The notes under the pieces are model-generated. The model searched no databases and was not told the DNA's origin. It was given only the letters and a program-made list of their open reading frames with translations. The translations under genes and the position numbers were made by a program. Of a stretch of 33,692 nucleotides of DNA, positions 24,113 through 31,618 are shown one piece after another. Each line of letters opens with the position of its first letter. The stretch's first letter is position 1. This DNA is from an uncultured Sphingomonadales bacterium (GTDB lineage: Bacteria > Pseudomonadota > Alphaproteobacteria > Sphingomonadales > Sphingomonadaceae): the NCBI GenBank assembly GCA_903848655.1, contig CAINGT010000078.1:1-33692 (forward strand). The letters are read 5' to 3'.

Positions 24113-24795
24113 TCGATTTATACTATTGGCCCACGCCCAACGGGCACAAAGTGTCAATCGCGCTGGAAGAAATGGGCCTGGCTTATACGGTCAAGCCGGT
24201 GAACATCCTGACCGGGGCGCAGCATGACGCCGCGTTCCGCGCGATCAGCCCCAATGCCCGCATCCCCGCGATCGTCGATCATGACAGTCCGGGGGGGGCG
24301 CCCCACGCGGTGTTCGAATCGGGCGCGATCCTGCTGTACCTCGCGCTCAAGGCCCCCGCGTTCTGGCCCGAAGACCCGGTTGCGCGGTCAACCATCACGC
24401 AATGGCTGTTTTTCCAGTGCGCCAATATCGGCCCGATGTTTGGCCAGTGCGGCCATTTTCGCGGCTATGCGCCCGAACATATTGCCTATGGGGTTAATCG
24501 CTACTGCGGCGAAACGATGAAGCTCTATGCGCTGCTTGATAGCACGCTGGCCGGGCGCGACTATCTTGCCGGGGCGGACTATTCGCTGGCCGACATGGCG
24601 ACATATCCGTGGTGCGCGCCAGTGATCCGCGCGCTGCACGGAGTGGATATCGCGGCCTTTCCGCATGTCCAACGCTGGGCCACCGCGATCGAGGCACGCC
24701 CCGCGGTACAGCGCGGCATGGCGCTGCTGGGCGATGTGATGAAGATCGGCAACCCCGATCCCGCCGCGCGCGAGGCGCTGTTCGGTAAACCCTGA
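24109..24795 (+). CDS. Glutathione S-transferase (2), nu-class/YfcG-like
   Basis: This 228-aa protein starts at ATG 24109, overlapping the previous stop. The N-terminus IDLYYWPTPNGHKVSIALEEMGLAYTVKPVNILTGAQHDAAFRAISPNARIPAIVDHD and FESGAILLYLA are typical of YfcG/YghU/Ure2-like (nu-class) GSTs, which are glutathione-dependent disulfide reductases or thiol-transferases. Similarity to the first GST is low, so this is not a recent duplication. A hairpin terminator follows. Confidence 0.9.
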   Translation: MIDLYYWPTPNGHKVSIALEEMGLAYTVKPVNILTGAQHDAAFRAISPNARIPAIVDHDSPGGAPHAVFESGAILLYLALKAPAFWPEDPVARSTITQWLFFQCANIGPMFGQCGHFRGYAPEHIAYGVNRYCGETMKLYALLDSTLAGRDYLAGADYSLADMATYPWCAPVIRALHGVDIAAFPHVQRWATAIEARPAVQRGMALLGDVMKIGNPDPAAREALFGKP

Positions 24796-24806
24796 ACGGA
24801 CGAAAA

Positions 24807-24840
24807 AACGGAGCGAAACTTGCGCTTCGCTCCGTTGTTT
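24807..24840 (+). terminator. Rho-independent terminator after the GST genes
   Basis: AACGGAGCGAA (24807-24817) pairs with TTCGCTCCGTT (24826-24836), followed by GTTT and more T-rich sequence. An A-run precedes the stem, so it could also act on the opposite strand for the TonB receptor gene. Confidence 0.75.
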
Positions 24841-24868
24841 GTTTGTTGCCTGTTATGTAAATTGCCGA

Positions 24869-24900
24869 CCGTGATGCGATCACACCTGATCGCATCACGG
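24869..24900. repeat. Palindrome with GATGCGAT core
   Basis: Arms CCGTGATGCGATCA (24869-24882) and its complement (24887-24900) flank CACC. It shares the GTGATGCGAT core with the repeats at 11-50 and 11236-11271. It lies 13 nt past the TonB receptor stop, so it may also help end that transcript. Confidence 0.65.
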
Positions 24901-24913
24901 ATCTGCCAGCGGG

Positions 24914-27487
24914 CTAGAACTTGAACCCGACTTCCACGCCGTAATACGCGCCCGCGCCGGGCGAGACGAAATCTCCGCCGAATTCCGGCGCCGGGATCAC
25001 TTCGGCCAGATAATGCTTGGCCAGCGCGTTGTTCGCAAAGCCGGCCAGGCTCCAGTTCTTGCCGCTGACGGTCGCGCGCAAGTTCAGGATGCCAAACGCA
25101 TCACGCTGCGAATTGAGGAAGTTGCCCTTACCAAACGCACCATTACCAAAGAAGATGTTGGGAACATCGTTGTTCTGGACCGTGTGGAAGAACGTCGGCC
25201 CGGTTACGCGGTAATCAGCCCGCAGCGCCAGGTTCTTTTCACCGCTAAAGGGCACATCGACTTGCGAGCCAAAATTGAGCGTGTAATCGGGCGTGTAAGG
25301 CGCCTTGTTACCCACCGTATAGGGCCGCGCGCTGTTCTTTCTGATTTTGCTGTTCGTCACGTTGGCCGAACCGAACACGTGCCAACCGCTCAGCACACGC
25401 ACATCGAGCGATCCTTCCGCGCCATAAAGACGCACTTTGTCAATGTTCGATACCAGCCGTAGCAGGCCGAACGGTCCGACAAAGAATTCGAAGAACTGCT
25501 GGTCGGTGACATCGGTATAATAGCCCGCTGCCTCATAGGTAACGTGCCCGTCAAGCAGCTTACCCTTTAGCCCGGCTTCAAACGCGCTGTCTTTTTCCTT
25601 GCGGTAATCGTCGTTGATGGTCAGCCCGGCGTTGATCGGGCCACCAAAAAACGATGTGCCATTGTTGAAATAGCCGTTGATGATGGCCTTGCTGCCGCCA
25701 GCGTTAAAGCCGCCCGCCTTAAAGCCGATGCCCCAGTTGGCATAAAGCGTCAGATCGCGCGATGGTTCGTAAGTCACCGAAAGCTTCGGTTCAAGCTGAC
25801 GATAGACCGCGCTGCGCGGCCCGAGCACGCCGCTCGGGTTGTAAGCCGGATCGAGGCCTGCGTTGAGGTAGTAATTGGCCGGGGTGGTCAGCGTGCCATT
25901 GGGATTGCCGGTCAGCACGTTGCCGACCCAGCGGGTGCGCCGCCCCGTCGGCACATTGTTGTCAACCTTGCGGTCTTCGATGTCATAGCGCAGCGCCAGG
26001 CTGAGCTTGAGCTGGCTTGACACCTTGTAATCAGCCGCGCCAAACGCCGCGAACACGTTGGTCCGGAAAGTATCGTCCGCCAGCGCCTCGGTCGGGTTGA
26101 TCGCGTTGGTGGTATAGCATTCCCGCAGCACGCCTTGCGCCGTATCAAGCCCCAGATTGATACACACGCGACGGTTGATGTGGATGAACGAGCTGCCAAA
26201 CTGCCACGTAAAGGCCCCACCCGATTTTGACGCGAGCCGCAGTTCGGCGGTCACGTCTTCCTGGTTGCGGCGCTGATACTGTGTCCCGTCACAAGTGCGC
26301 GGGCTATAGGGTTGCGAGCTGCGAAAACCGCCCACGGTCTGGAACGGCTCTTGCACGATCACCCCGGCAGTGGCGGTGACCGACGCGGCGCAAGTCGGCT
26401 GTTTGTCGAAAAAGCCGAAGGCACCGCTCGTACCATCGGCAAAGAAATCGTTCTTGATATTGCTGTACGAAACATAGCCGCTCAACAATCCAATCCCGAG
26501 CGCGGATTCAAATCGGCCCGACGTTTCGATCGTGCGCTGGTTGTTTTCAGGATCGATATTCATGTCGAACTTGAAGGGATGCTTGTTCACATCGATGTTC
26601 GAATCGACCGTACTGCTGATCGCAAACAGACCGGGGATCTGGAATGCAGAGTTGAACGAGATCGAACCACCCTTGTACTGGCCATAGCGCCCTTTCAGGT
26701 CGATCTTGGTGGTGCCGCCCAGGTTGAAATACAGCCGCCCATTGATGTCATACCGCTCATAATCGTCGATCGAAGCGGCCTTGGTCGAATTGCCGGGATA
26801 GGCCGCCGCATTGGCCGCCGATGGCAGGAACGTGTTGCGGAAAAACCCGTCAGACTTCGAATAATCGCCCGACAGGACAAAGCCGACGGTGCCGGACAAT
26901 GGCCCGCTGACAAAGCCCGAACCGGTGATCGTGGAATTGCTGCCATACGACGCCTTGCCCTCGACCACGAGGTGATCGCCCGGCAGGCGGGTGGTGATGA
27001 CGATGGCCCCGGCAGCGGCATTGCGCCCGTAAATCGCGCCTTGCGGGCCTTTGAGCACTTCGATCTGTTGCAGCGCGCCCTGGTTCTGGTTGAGCGCCGA
27101 CGTGTTGGTCTTCAAAATGCCATCGACGACCAGCGCAACGTTGTTTTCCGCATCGCGCGCGCCGTTCAGCCCGCGAATGTTGATCTGGGTATCGCCCGCT
27201 TCGGCCGTGCCGGTCACAATGCTGACGCCCGGCGTCAGCTTGACGAAATCGGCCGCAACTTTGACGCCCGATTGCTCAAGCATTTTGGCGGTGAACACCG
27301 TGATCGATGCCGGCACGTCCTGCAGCTTTTCATTCTGGCGGCGCGCGGTCACGATAATTTCACCGGACGCAGCACTCGCCTCGGGCGCAGCGCCAGCGGC
27401 AGATTGTGCCAGCGCCGGATCGGCAAAGCCCGCAGTTGCAAGCACGGCAGCCGACGAGAGGAAAACTGTTCTCAATCTCATCATCAT
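24914..27487 (-). CDS. TonB-dependent outer-membrane receptor
   Basis: This 857-aa protein has a signal peptide (MMMRLRTVFLSSAAVLATAGFADPALAQ, cleavage after about residue 27). The sphingomonad-type start GEIIVTARRQNEKLQDVPASITVF leads into the plug domain (GVSIVTG...INIRGLNG...VDGIL...QIEVLKGPQGAIYGRNAAAGAIVITTR). A large beta-barrel ends in the aromatic C-terminal residue of GVEVGFKF. It takes up a bulky or scarce ligand across the outer membrane with TonB energy. It is monocistronic, with a strong promoter carrying the cluster's palindrome, so it is likely induced with the catabolic genes. Three consecutive ATG codons (27487, 27484, 27481) are possible starts. Confidence 0.95.
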   Translation of the reverse strand: MMMRLRTVFLSSAAVLATAGFADPALAQSAAGAAPEASAASGEIIVTARRQNEKLQDVPASITVFTAKMLEQSGVKVAADFVKLTPGVSIVTGTAEAGDTQINIRGLNGARDAENNVALVVDGILKTNTSALNQNQGALQQIEVLKGPQGAIYGRNAAAGAIVITTRLPGDHLVVEGKASYGSNSTITGSGFVSGPLSGTVGFVLSGDYSKSDGFFRNTFLPSAANAAAYPGNSTKAASIDDYERYDINGRLYFNLGGTTKIDLKGRYGQYKGGSISFNSAFQIPGLFAISSTVDSNIDVNKHPFKFDMNIDPENNQRTIETSGRFESALGIGLLSGYVSYSNIKNDFFADGTSGAFGFFDKQPTCAASVTATAGVIVQEPFQTVGGFRSSQPYSPRTCDGTQYQRRNQEDVTAELRLASKSGGAFTWQFGSSFIHINRRVCINLGLDTAQGVLRECYTTNAINPTEALADDTFRTNVFAAFGAADYKVSSQLKLSLALRYDIEDRKVDNNVPTGRRTRWVGNVLTGNPNGTLTTPANYYLNAGLDPAYNPSGVLGPRSAVYRQLEPKLSVTYEPSRDLTLYANWGIGFKAGGFNAGGSKAIINGYFNNGTSFFGGPINAGLTINDDYRKEKDSAFEAGLKGKLLDGHVTYEAAGYYTDVTDQQFFEFFVGPFGLLRLVSNIDKVRLYGAEGSLDVRVLSGWHVFGSANVTNSKIRKNSARPYTVGNKAPYTPDYTLNFGSQVDVPFSGEKNLALRADYRVTGPTFFHTVQNNDVPNIFFGNGAFGKGNFLNSQRDAFGILNLRATVSGKNWSLAGFANNALAKHYLAEVIPAPEFGGDFVSPGAGAYYGVEVGFKF

Positions 27488-27596
27488 GACAAGTCCCCAT
27501 TTTTATGTTCGAACAACATTTATCCTCTGCAACCCAGAGCGAGTGATCGCCTGCACGGCATGAGATACGCGCGGCAATGTTTTGCCGTCTGCAAGA

Positions 27597-27625
27597 AGCA
27601 TATTTCAGGAAGAGCCGAATGTCAA
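27597..27625 (-). promoter_or_regulatory. Strong promoter of the TonB receptor
   Basis: On the minus strand: TTGACA (27625-27620), a 17-nt spacer, TATGCT (27602-27597). It lies 110 nt upstream of the receptor start. Operator site E overlaps the two outer bases of the -35 box. Confidence 0.65.
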
Positions 27626-27639
27626 AAGTCCGGACCAAT
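27624..27639. promoter_or_regulatory. Operator site E
   Basis: AAAAGTCCGGACCAAT keeps the GTCCGGACCAAT core of the palindrome with a degraded outer left arm. It overlaps the -35 box of the TonB receptor promoter. Confidence 0.6.
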
Positions 27640-27744
27640 TGTTTTAAAAGCGTTGCAACCCTGCATCGCGCGCCGCCCCCGATTGACAGCGTCGCAGCGC
27701 TGACCGATCATATTGGCTTGCAGATGCAACACGAGTCCCCGCCG

Positions 27745-28035
27745 ATGAAGCCCACCCCTGCCCTGCTTGCCCTTGCCGTCCTGACCCTTGCAGCCGGATC
27801 ACCCGCGCGCGCCGAACCCGCCCCGCGCTTTACGCTCGACTCCCCGATCGAAGCGCTGGTCGCCGATCCCAAGGCAGTCGCGGTGCTCGACACCGATCTG
27901 CCCGGTCTGACCACCAACGACAAATACGATATGTTCAAATCCATGAGCCTCAACCAGGTAGCCGGCTTCGCCCCCGACAAACTCACCCCCGAGCGCCTTG
28001 CCAAAGTCGAGGCCGACCTCGCCCAACTGAACTGA
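27745..28035 (+). CDS. Small secreted protein of unknown function
   Basis: This 96-aa protein has a clear signal peptide (MKPTPALLALAVLTLAAGSPARA) and a mature part of about 73 residues: EPAPRFTLDSPIEALVADPKAVAVLDTDLPGLTTNDKYDMFKSMSLNQVAGFAPDKLTPERLAKVEADLAQLN. The mature part resembles a short helical module that I recall appended to secreted esterases and glycosidases in sphingomonads; I do not know a function. ATG 27745 is chosen for the signal peptide; ATG 27724 would add seven residues and neither has a good ribosome-binding site. It is divergent from the TonB receptor and may share its control region. Confidence 0.65.
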   Translation: MKPTPALLALAVLTLAAGSPARAEPAPRFTLDSPIEALVADPKAVAVLDTDLPGLTTNDKYDMFKSMSLNQVAGFAPDKLTPERLAKVEADLAQLN

Positions 28036-28085
28036 ACGAATAGCTGAATCGCCAAAACCCGGCGTTTTCAGCAAAGCCGCCCCAG

Positions 28086-28122
28086 CACCTCCCCCTCTGG
28101 GGGAGGTGGCAGCCCGCAGGGC
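28086..28122. repeat. REP-like palindrome CACCTCCCCC/GGGGGAGGTG
   Basis: Ten-base arms (28086-28095 and 28099-28108) are followed by a small hairpin AGCCC-GC-AGGGCT region (28111-28122) and a G-rich tail. This is the third member of the C/G-rich palindrome family in the window. It fills the gap between the small secreted protein gene and convergent hsdR and may terminate both. Confidence 0.7.
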
Positions 28123-28204
28123 TGACGGAGGGGGCGAGGCGCAACGCCCAAACCCTGCACAATCTTGCAAACCTGCCCTGCGATCAATTCAACCCGCAAA
28201 ATGC

Positions 28205-30550
28205 CTATAAATCCGCGCCGCCTTTGCCCGCATCATAAAGCTGGCACTGGAAGCCGCGAAAGGTGCTGCGAATTTCGCTGACGCTGCCCAGTTCGCGCAC
28301 GGCATCGCGTGGCGAGCCATACTTCAGGTCGAGCAAGTTGGGCAGCTTGTCCATGCCCAGTTCGTTCTCGCCTTGCACCACGTATTGCGCCAGAACGAAA
28401 TCGAGGAAGGCCTGACTTTTGGCGTCGCGGCCCGACAGGATGCCTGCCCGGTGCGTGTTGGCCCGCTCTGCCCGCTTGAGCGGATGGCGGGTGTGGGCGA
28501 TATAGTTCAGCACGTCGAACAAGTCGGATTCGTCCGCGTCGATCATTTTGCGCACTTGCGAAAGCTGTTCACCGTCAAAGCCTCGTTCGGCGAGGCCCGC
28601 GATCAGCGCAGCGCGGGTTTCCGGTGCGCTCCAGATCTGGCGCAGCTCGTCTTCATCCCTGAACAGTTCGGGCAGCGTGCCGAACAGGCGTTCGACGAAT
28701 TGTGCGGCGGAAATCGGCTTGCCCGCTGCATCCCAGAATGTGGATGCGCTCATGTGCTGGAACACGCGTTCCCTGCCATCGGCCAGCTTTATGACCAGCT
28801 TCTGCGGCGGTACGGCCCCCTCACTGGCGTCGCCACCGACCGAATCGCCGTCTTCGTCACCCTGGCCGCCGCGCGGTCCGCCAGGCGGATTGGGCGGTTG
28901 CGGTTCGCCATCCCAATCGGGATCATTGAACAGTTCATAGGCCTTTACGAAATCATAGATCGTGAAATAGTCCTTGCCATCGAACAAGCGGGTGCCGCGC
29001 CCGATGATCTGCTTGAATTCGATCATATTGGTGACAGGGCGCATCAGCACGATATTGCGGATATTGCGCGCATCAACCCCGGTGGAAAGTTTCTGCGAAG
29101 TGGTCAGGATCGTCGGAATCGATTTCTCGTTGTCCTGAAACACGCGCAGCCATTCCTCGCCTTTGGCCCCGTCGTTCGCGGTTACGCGCACGCAATAGTT
29201 CGGGTCGGCGCTGGTCTTGGTCTGGTTGATCAGATCGCGGACCATCGCGGCGTGGGTTTGCGTGGCGCAGAACACCAGCGTCTTTTCGCGCGGGTTGATT
29301 CGCTCCATGACAATTTTTACGCGGTAGCGTTCGCGCGCCTCGATCTCGATGGTCCGGTTGAAATCGGCTTCGGTATAGCGCCTGCCTTCTTCCACTTCAC
29401 CAGACTGCACTTCGTCGCCGGGTGTATAGACATAATCATCAATCGTCGTGCCCAGCTCGACCACCTTGAACGGAGTCAGATAGCCGTCGTTGATCCCTTC
29501 TTTGAGCGAGTAGGTGTAAACCGGATCACCGAAATAGGCGTATGTATCGACATTGTCGCGCCGCTTGGGCGTGGCGGTCAGGCCGATTTGCACGGCAGGC
29601 GCAAAGTAGTCCAGAATGCCGCGCCATTCGCTGCCATCCTTGGCCCCGGCGCGGTGGCATTCGTCAATCATCACGCAATCGAAGAAATCGGGCGGATAGT
29701 CCGCATAGTTGAAGGCCGGTTCGTCCTCGTCGCCGCCATCGGTCAGCACTGACTGGAAAATGGTGAAAAACACGCTGCCATTCTTGGGCACGCGGCCCTG
29801 TTTGCGGATTTCGGCGGGGGTGATCCGCACCAGCGCATCGGCATCAAAAGCGGAAAAGCTGTTGTAGGCCTGATCGGCCAGATTGTTGCGGTCTGCCAGA
29901 AACAGAATGCGCGGGCGGCGCACAGGCTCTGCCCCGCTGCGCCAATCGTGCAAGTTCCAGCGCGCTTGAAACAGTTTCCACGCAATCTGAAACGCCACGG
30001 CGGTCTTGCCGGTGCCGGTGGCGAGTGTCAGCAAGATACGGTCCTTGCCCGCCGCGATGGCGGCCAGCGATTTTTCGATGGCGTTGTACTGGTAATAGCG
30101 TGGCTGGAACTTGCCGCCGGTTTCATAAGCCACGGCGGCGAAGCGATCCCGCCACGCATTGGCATGGGCAAAGGTTTCTTCCCACAGCTCTTGCGGAGTG
30201 GGCCAGCGCGTGACCATGCCTTCGTGGCCGGTGTGCATGTCGATGCGATAAATGGCACGGCCATTGGTGGCAAAGGCATAGCGGGTTTGCAGCCGCTCGG
30301 CATAGTCCTTGGCCTGCCCCACGCCTTCGCCCACCGGCAGCCCGACGCGTTTGGCCTCCACCGCCGCCAGCTTGGTATTGCGATAGACCAGCACATAGTC
30401 CGCCGCTTTGGCCTTGGCCCGCTTGCCCGCCCCCGTCAGCCGCCCCGGCGCAATCACCTCGCGCCGCGTGCGGCTGTCCCCCTCCACGCCCCAGCCAGCC
30501 GCGGCGAGCGCGGGATCGATCAGTTCGGCGCGGGTTTCGGCTTCGTTCAC
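28205..30550 (-). CDS. hsdR: Type I restriction enzyme R subunit (EcoEI-like HsdR)
   Basis: This 781-aa protein has the N-terminal nuclease motif Asp51 (ADYVLVYRN) and Glu65-Ala-Lys67 (AVEAK), with Gln79 in GQAKDY. The helicase motor has Walker A ATGTGKT (177-183), DECH (296-299), LTATPKR and the motif VI-like IIGRGTRL. An acidic, Pro/Gly-rich linker (EPQPPNPPGGPRGGQGDEDGD) and the EcoEI-R C-terminal domain follow. Length is complete. It cuts DNA at sites remote from recognition and needs HsdM and HsdS. The start is GTG 30550, as MNEAETRAELIDPALAAAGWG fits the family N-terminus. A MITE-like element ends 4 nt upstream of it. Only a remnant of hsdS is present in the window, and no hsdM. Confidence 0.93.
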   Translation of the reverse strand: MNEAETRAELIDPALAAAGWGVEGDSRTRREVIAPGRLTGAGKRAKAKAADYVLVYRNTKLAAVEAKRVGLPVGEGVGQAKDYAERLQTRYAFATNGRAIYRIDMHTGHEGMVTRWPTPQELWEETFAHANAWRDRFAAVAYETGGKFQPRYYQYNAIEKSLAAIAAGKDRILLTLATGTGKTAVAFQIAWKLFQARWNLHDWRSGAEPVRRPRILFLADRNNLADQAYNSFSAFDADALVRITPAEIRKQGRVPKNGSVFFTIFQSVLTDGGDEDEPAFNYADYPPDFFDCVMIDECHRAGAKDGSEWRGILDYFAPAVQIGLTATPKRRDNVDTYAYFGDPVYTYSLKEGINDGYLTPFKVVELGTTIDDYVYTPGDEVQSGEVEEGRRYTEADFNRTIEIEARERYRVKIVMERINPREKTLVFCATQTHAAMVRDLINQTKTSADPNYCVRVTANDGAKGEEWLRVFQDNEKSIPTILTTSQKLSTGVDARNIRNIVLMRPVTNMIEFKQIIGRGTRLFDGKDYFTIYDFVKAYELFNDPDWDGEPQPPNPPGGPRGGQGDEDGDSVGGDASEGAVPPQKLVIKLADGRERVFQHMSASTFWDAAGKPISAAQFVERLFGTLPELFRDEDELRQIWSAPETRAALIAGLAERGFDGEQLSQVRKMIDADESDLFDVLNYIAHTRHPLKRAERANTHRAGILSGRDAKSQAFLDFVLAQYVVQGENELGMDKLPNLLDLKYGSPRDAVRELGSVSEIRSTFRGFQCQLYDAGKGGADL

Positions 30551-30554
30551 AAAG

Positions 30555-30826
30555 TTAGGGTCTTTCCGACCTAGCTTGAGGCACCGTGATTGCCTTCAGA
30601 AGCTCCGTGACGAGGAGCAGCGCGAAGGTCGGGCTGGGGTGCCCGGACGAGCGCTGGGACGCTGTCGCGGGGCTTCTGAAGGCAACCCCTTCGGGGCGGG
30701 CCGCTTTTGGCCCATTGCGGCGTCGATCGGTCTTGAAATATTGACATATTCCCGCATCCTCTCTCCTGGCACTGGGCCAAAATCGGCTCCGTCACGGTGC
30801 CTCAAGCTAGGTCGGAAAGACCCTAA
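30555..30826. mobile_element. MITE-like element, 272 bp, perfect 35-bp terminal inverted repeats
   Basis: Positions 30555-30589 and 30792-30826 are exact reverse complements over 35 bp, starting TTAGGGTCTTTCCGACC. An inner 14-bp inverted repeat (30590-30603 with 30672-30685, TTGCCTTCAGAAGC) follows. No transposase is encoded. If the element proper begins at GGG, both ends are flanked by TA, the target duplication of IS630/mariner-type transposition. Removing one TA plus the element rejoins the DUF2283 gene as GCT-TAA, with hsdR GTG 4 nt on. Short frames inside are low-complexity and not credible genes. Confidence 0.85.
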
Positions 30827-31038
30827 GCCGCCTTTAAATTAACCAGCGGCAGCGCCTGGGTTTCCAGCGTGGTGAGATCAAGTCTGGTCGATGCGTGGTC
30901 GATATCCAGTCCGACGATTACCCCATCGGCATCGAAATCTGCGTTCAACCCATCGGCAATTTCGCGCGTTTCGGTTCCCGGTCCTGCCTTCAGTTCGATA
31001 TAGAGACTGTCTGTTTCAGCATAATAGAATAACTTCAT
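30823..31038 (-). CDS. DUF2283 family protein
   Basis: This 71-aa protein, MKLFYYAETDSLYIELK...REIADGLNADFDADGVIVGLDIDHASTRLDLTTLE, matches the DUF2283 pattern. These are small proteins often found beside DUF4258-type toxins and proposed as antitoxins. The start overlaps the upstream gene as ATGA. The stop codon TAG is formed inside the terminal repeat of the MITE-like element; before insertion it would have been TAA at the same codon, so the protein is unchanged. Confidence 0.85.
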   Translation of the reverse strand: MKLFYYAETDSLYIELKAGPGTETREIADGLNADFDADGVIVGLDIDHASTRLDLTTLETQALPLVNLKAA

Positions 31039-31286
31039 GGCGCACCTTTACGAAAATTGCGGTCGAGGAATGCGTTGTGCAGCGTTTCACCATCTGGCAG
31101 CGTTATCACGCGCAAGATGCGCGATTCTGTCTCTCCCGGCAAGGTCACGGTGCCCCAATGGCGAATCCGGCCATCGTCCTGCACTATGCGCAGCAGCGGT
31201 GCCGCCACCACATCCCGGCACATTTTTTCATTCAGATAAGCGCGCTTGCGCAAAATTTGCTCGGTGAAATAGCGGGTCGCCAGCAT
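31035..31286 (-). CDS. DUF4258-like small protein, probable toxin partner
   Basis: This 83-aa protein, FTEQILRKRAYLNEKMCRDVVAAPLLRIVQDDGRIRHWGTVTL...RILRVITLPDGETLHNAFLDRNFRKG, resembles the DUF4258/RelE-like fold of mRNA-interferase-related proteins. It overlaps the DUF2283 gene by 4 nt, the usual arrangement of such pairs. The toxin role is inferred from family and context. It lies 26 nt behind brnA in the same direction. Confidence 0.7.
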   Translation of the reverse strand: MLATRYFTEQILRKRAYLNEKMCRDVVAAPLLRIVQDDGRIRHWGTVTLPGETESRILRVITLPDGETLHNAFLDRNFRKGAP

Positions 31287-31312
31287 GTCAGATCAGGACC
31301 ATGGACGCGTGT

Positions 31313-31618
31313 TCACGCGCCATCGCGCTTGCCTACCTTCAAACCCTGACGCAAAAGATCGTCGGCGCGGGTTTGCCAGCCTGCGCCGGTTGCGCGCAGC
31401 GCCGCAAGCACGTCGGGTGACAGGCGGATATTCACCTTTTCCTTGCGCGCTTCGGGCCTGATCGGGGGGCGACCGCGCTTGCGGACCAGCAAGGCGATGA
31501 TTTCCGGCGGTAACACTTCGCTGGCCGGACGGGCGCGGGCGTGCATTTCCTCGGTCCATTCCGGATTGTCATCCCAATCCGGCGGCAGGTCAATGTTGGC
31601 GGGTTTGTCCTTGTTCAT
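31313..31618 (-). CDS. brnA: BrnA-like antitoxin
   Basis: This 101-aa protein has the acidic N-terminus and the ribbon-helix-helix-type C-terminus of BrnA: RGRPPIRPEARKEKVNIRLSPDVLAALRATGAGWQTRADDLLRQGL. BrnA neutralises BrnT and represses the operon. The gene overlaps brnT by 29 nt. The order toxin first, antitoxin second is normal for brnTA. Confidence 0.88.
   Translation of the reverse strand: MNKDKPANIDLPPDWDDNPEWTEEMHARARPASEVLPPEIIALLVRKRGRPPIRPEARKEKVNIRLSPDVLAALRATGAGWQTRADDLLRQGLKVGKRDGA

Noticed and set aside
26055-26066. GTTGGTCCGG inside the TonB receptor gene as another operator
   Set aside because: Only one arm is present and it lies deep in coding sequence; similar half-sites are expected by chance.
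28373-29752. A 459-codon plus-strand frame inside hsdR
   Set aside because: It is antisense to conserved helicase motifs and has no domain of its own.
30571-30795. Short frames inside the MITE-like element
   Set aside because: They lie between and within the terminal repeats, are Arg/Pro/Ser rich, and have no ribosome-binding site. The DNA is better explained as a non-coding mobile element.
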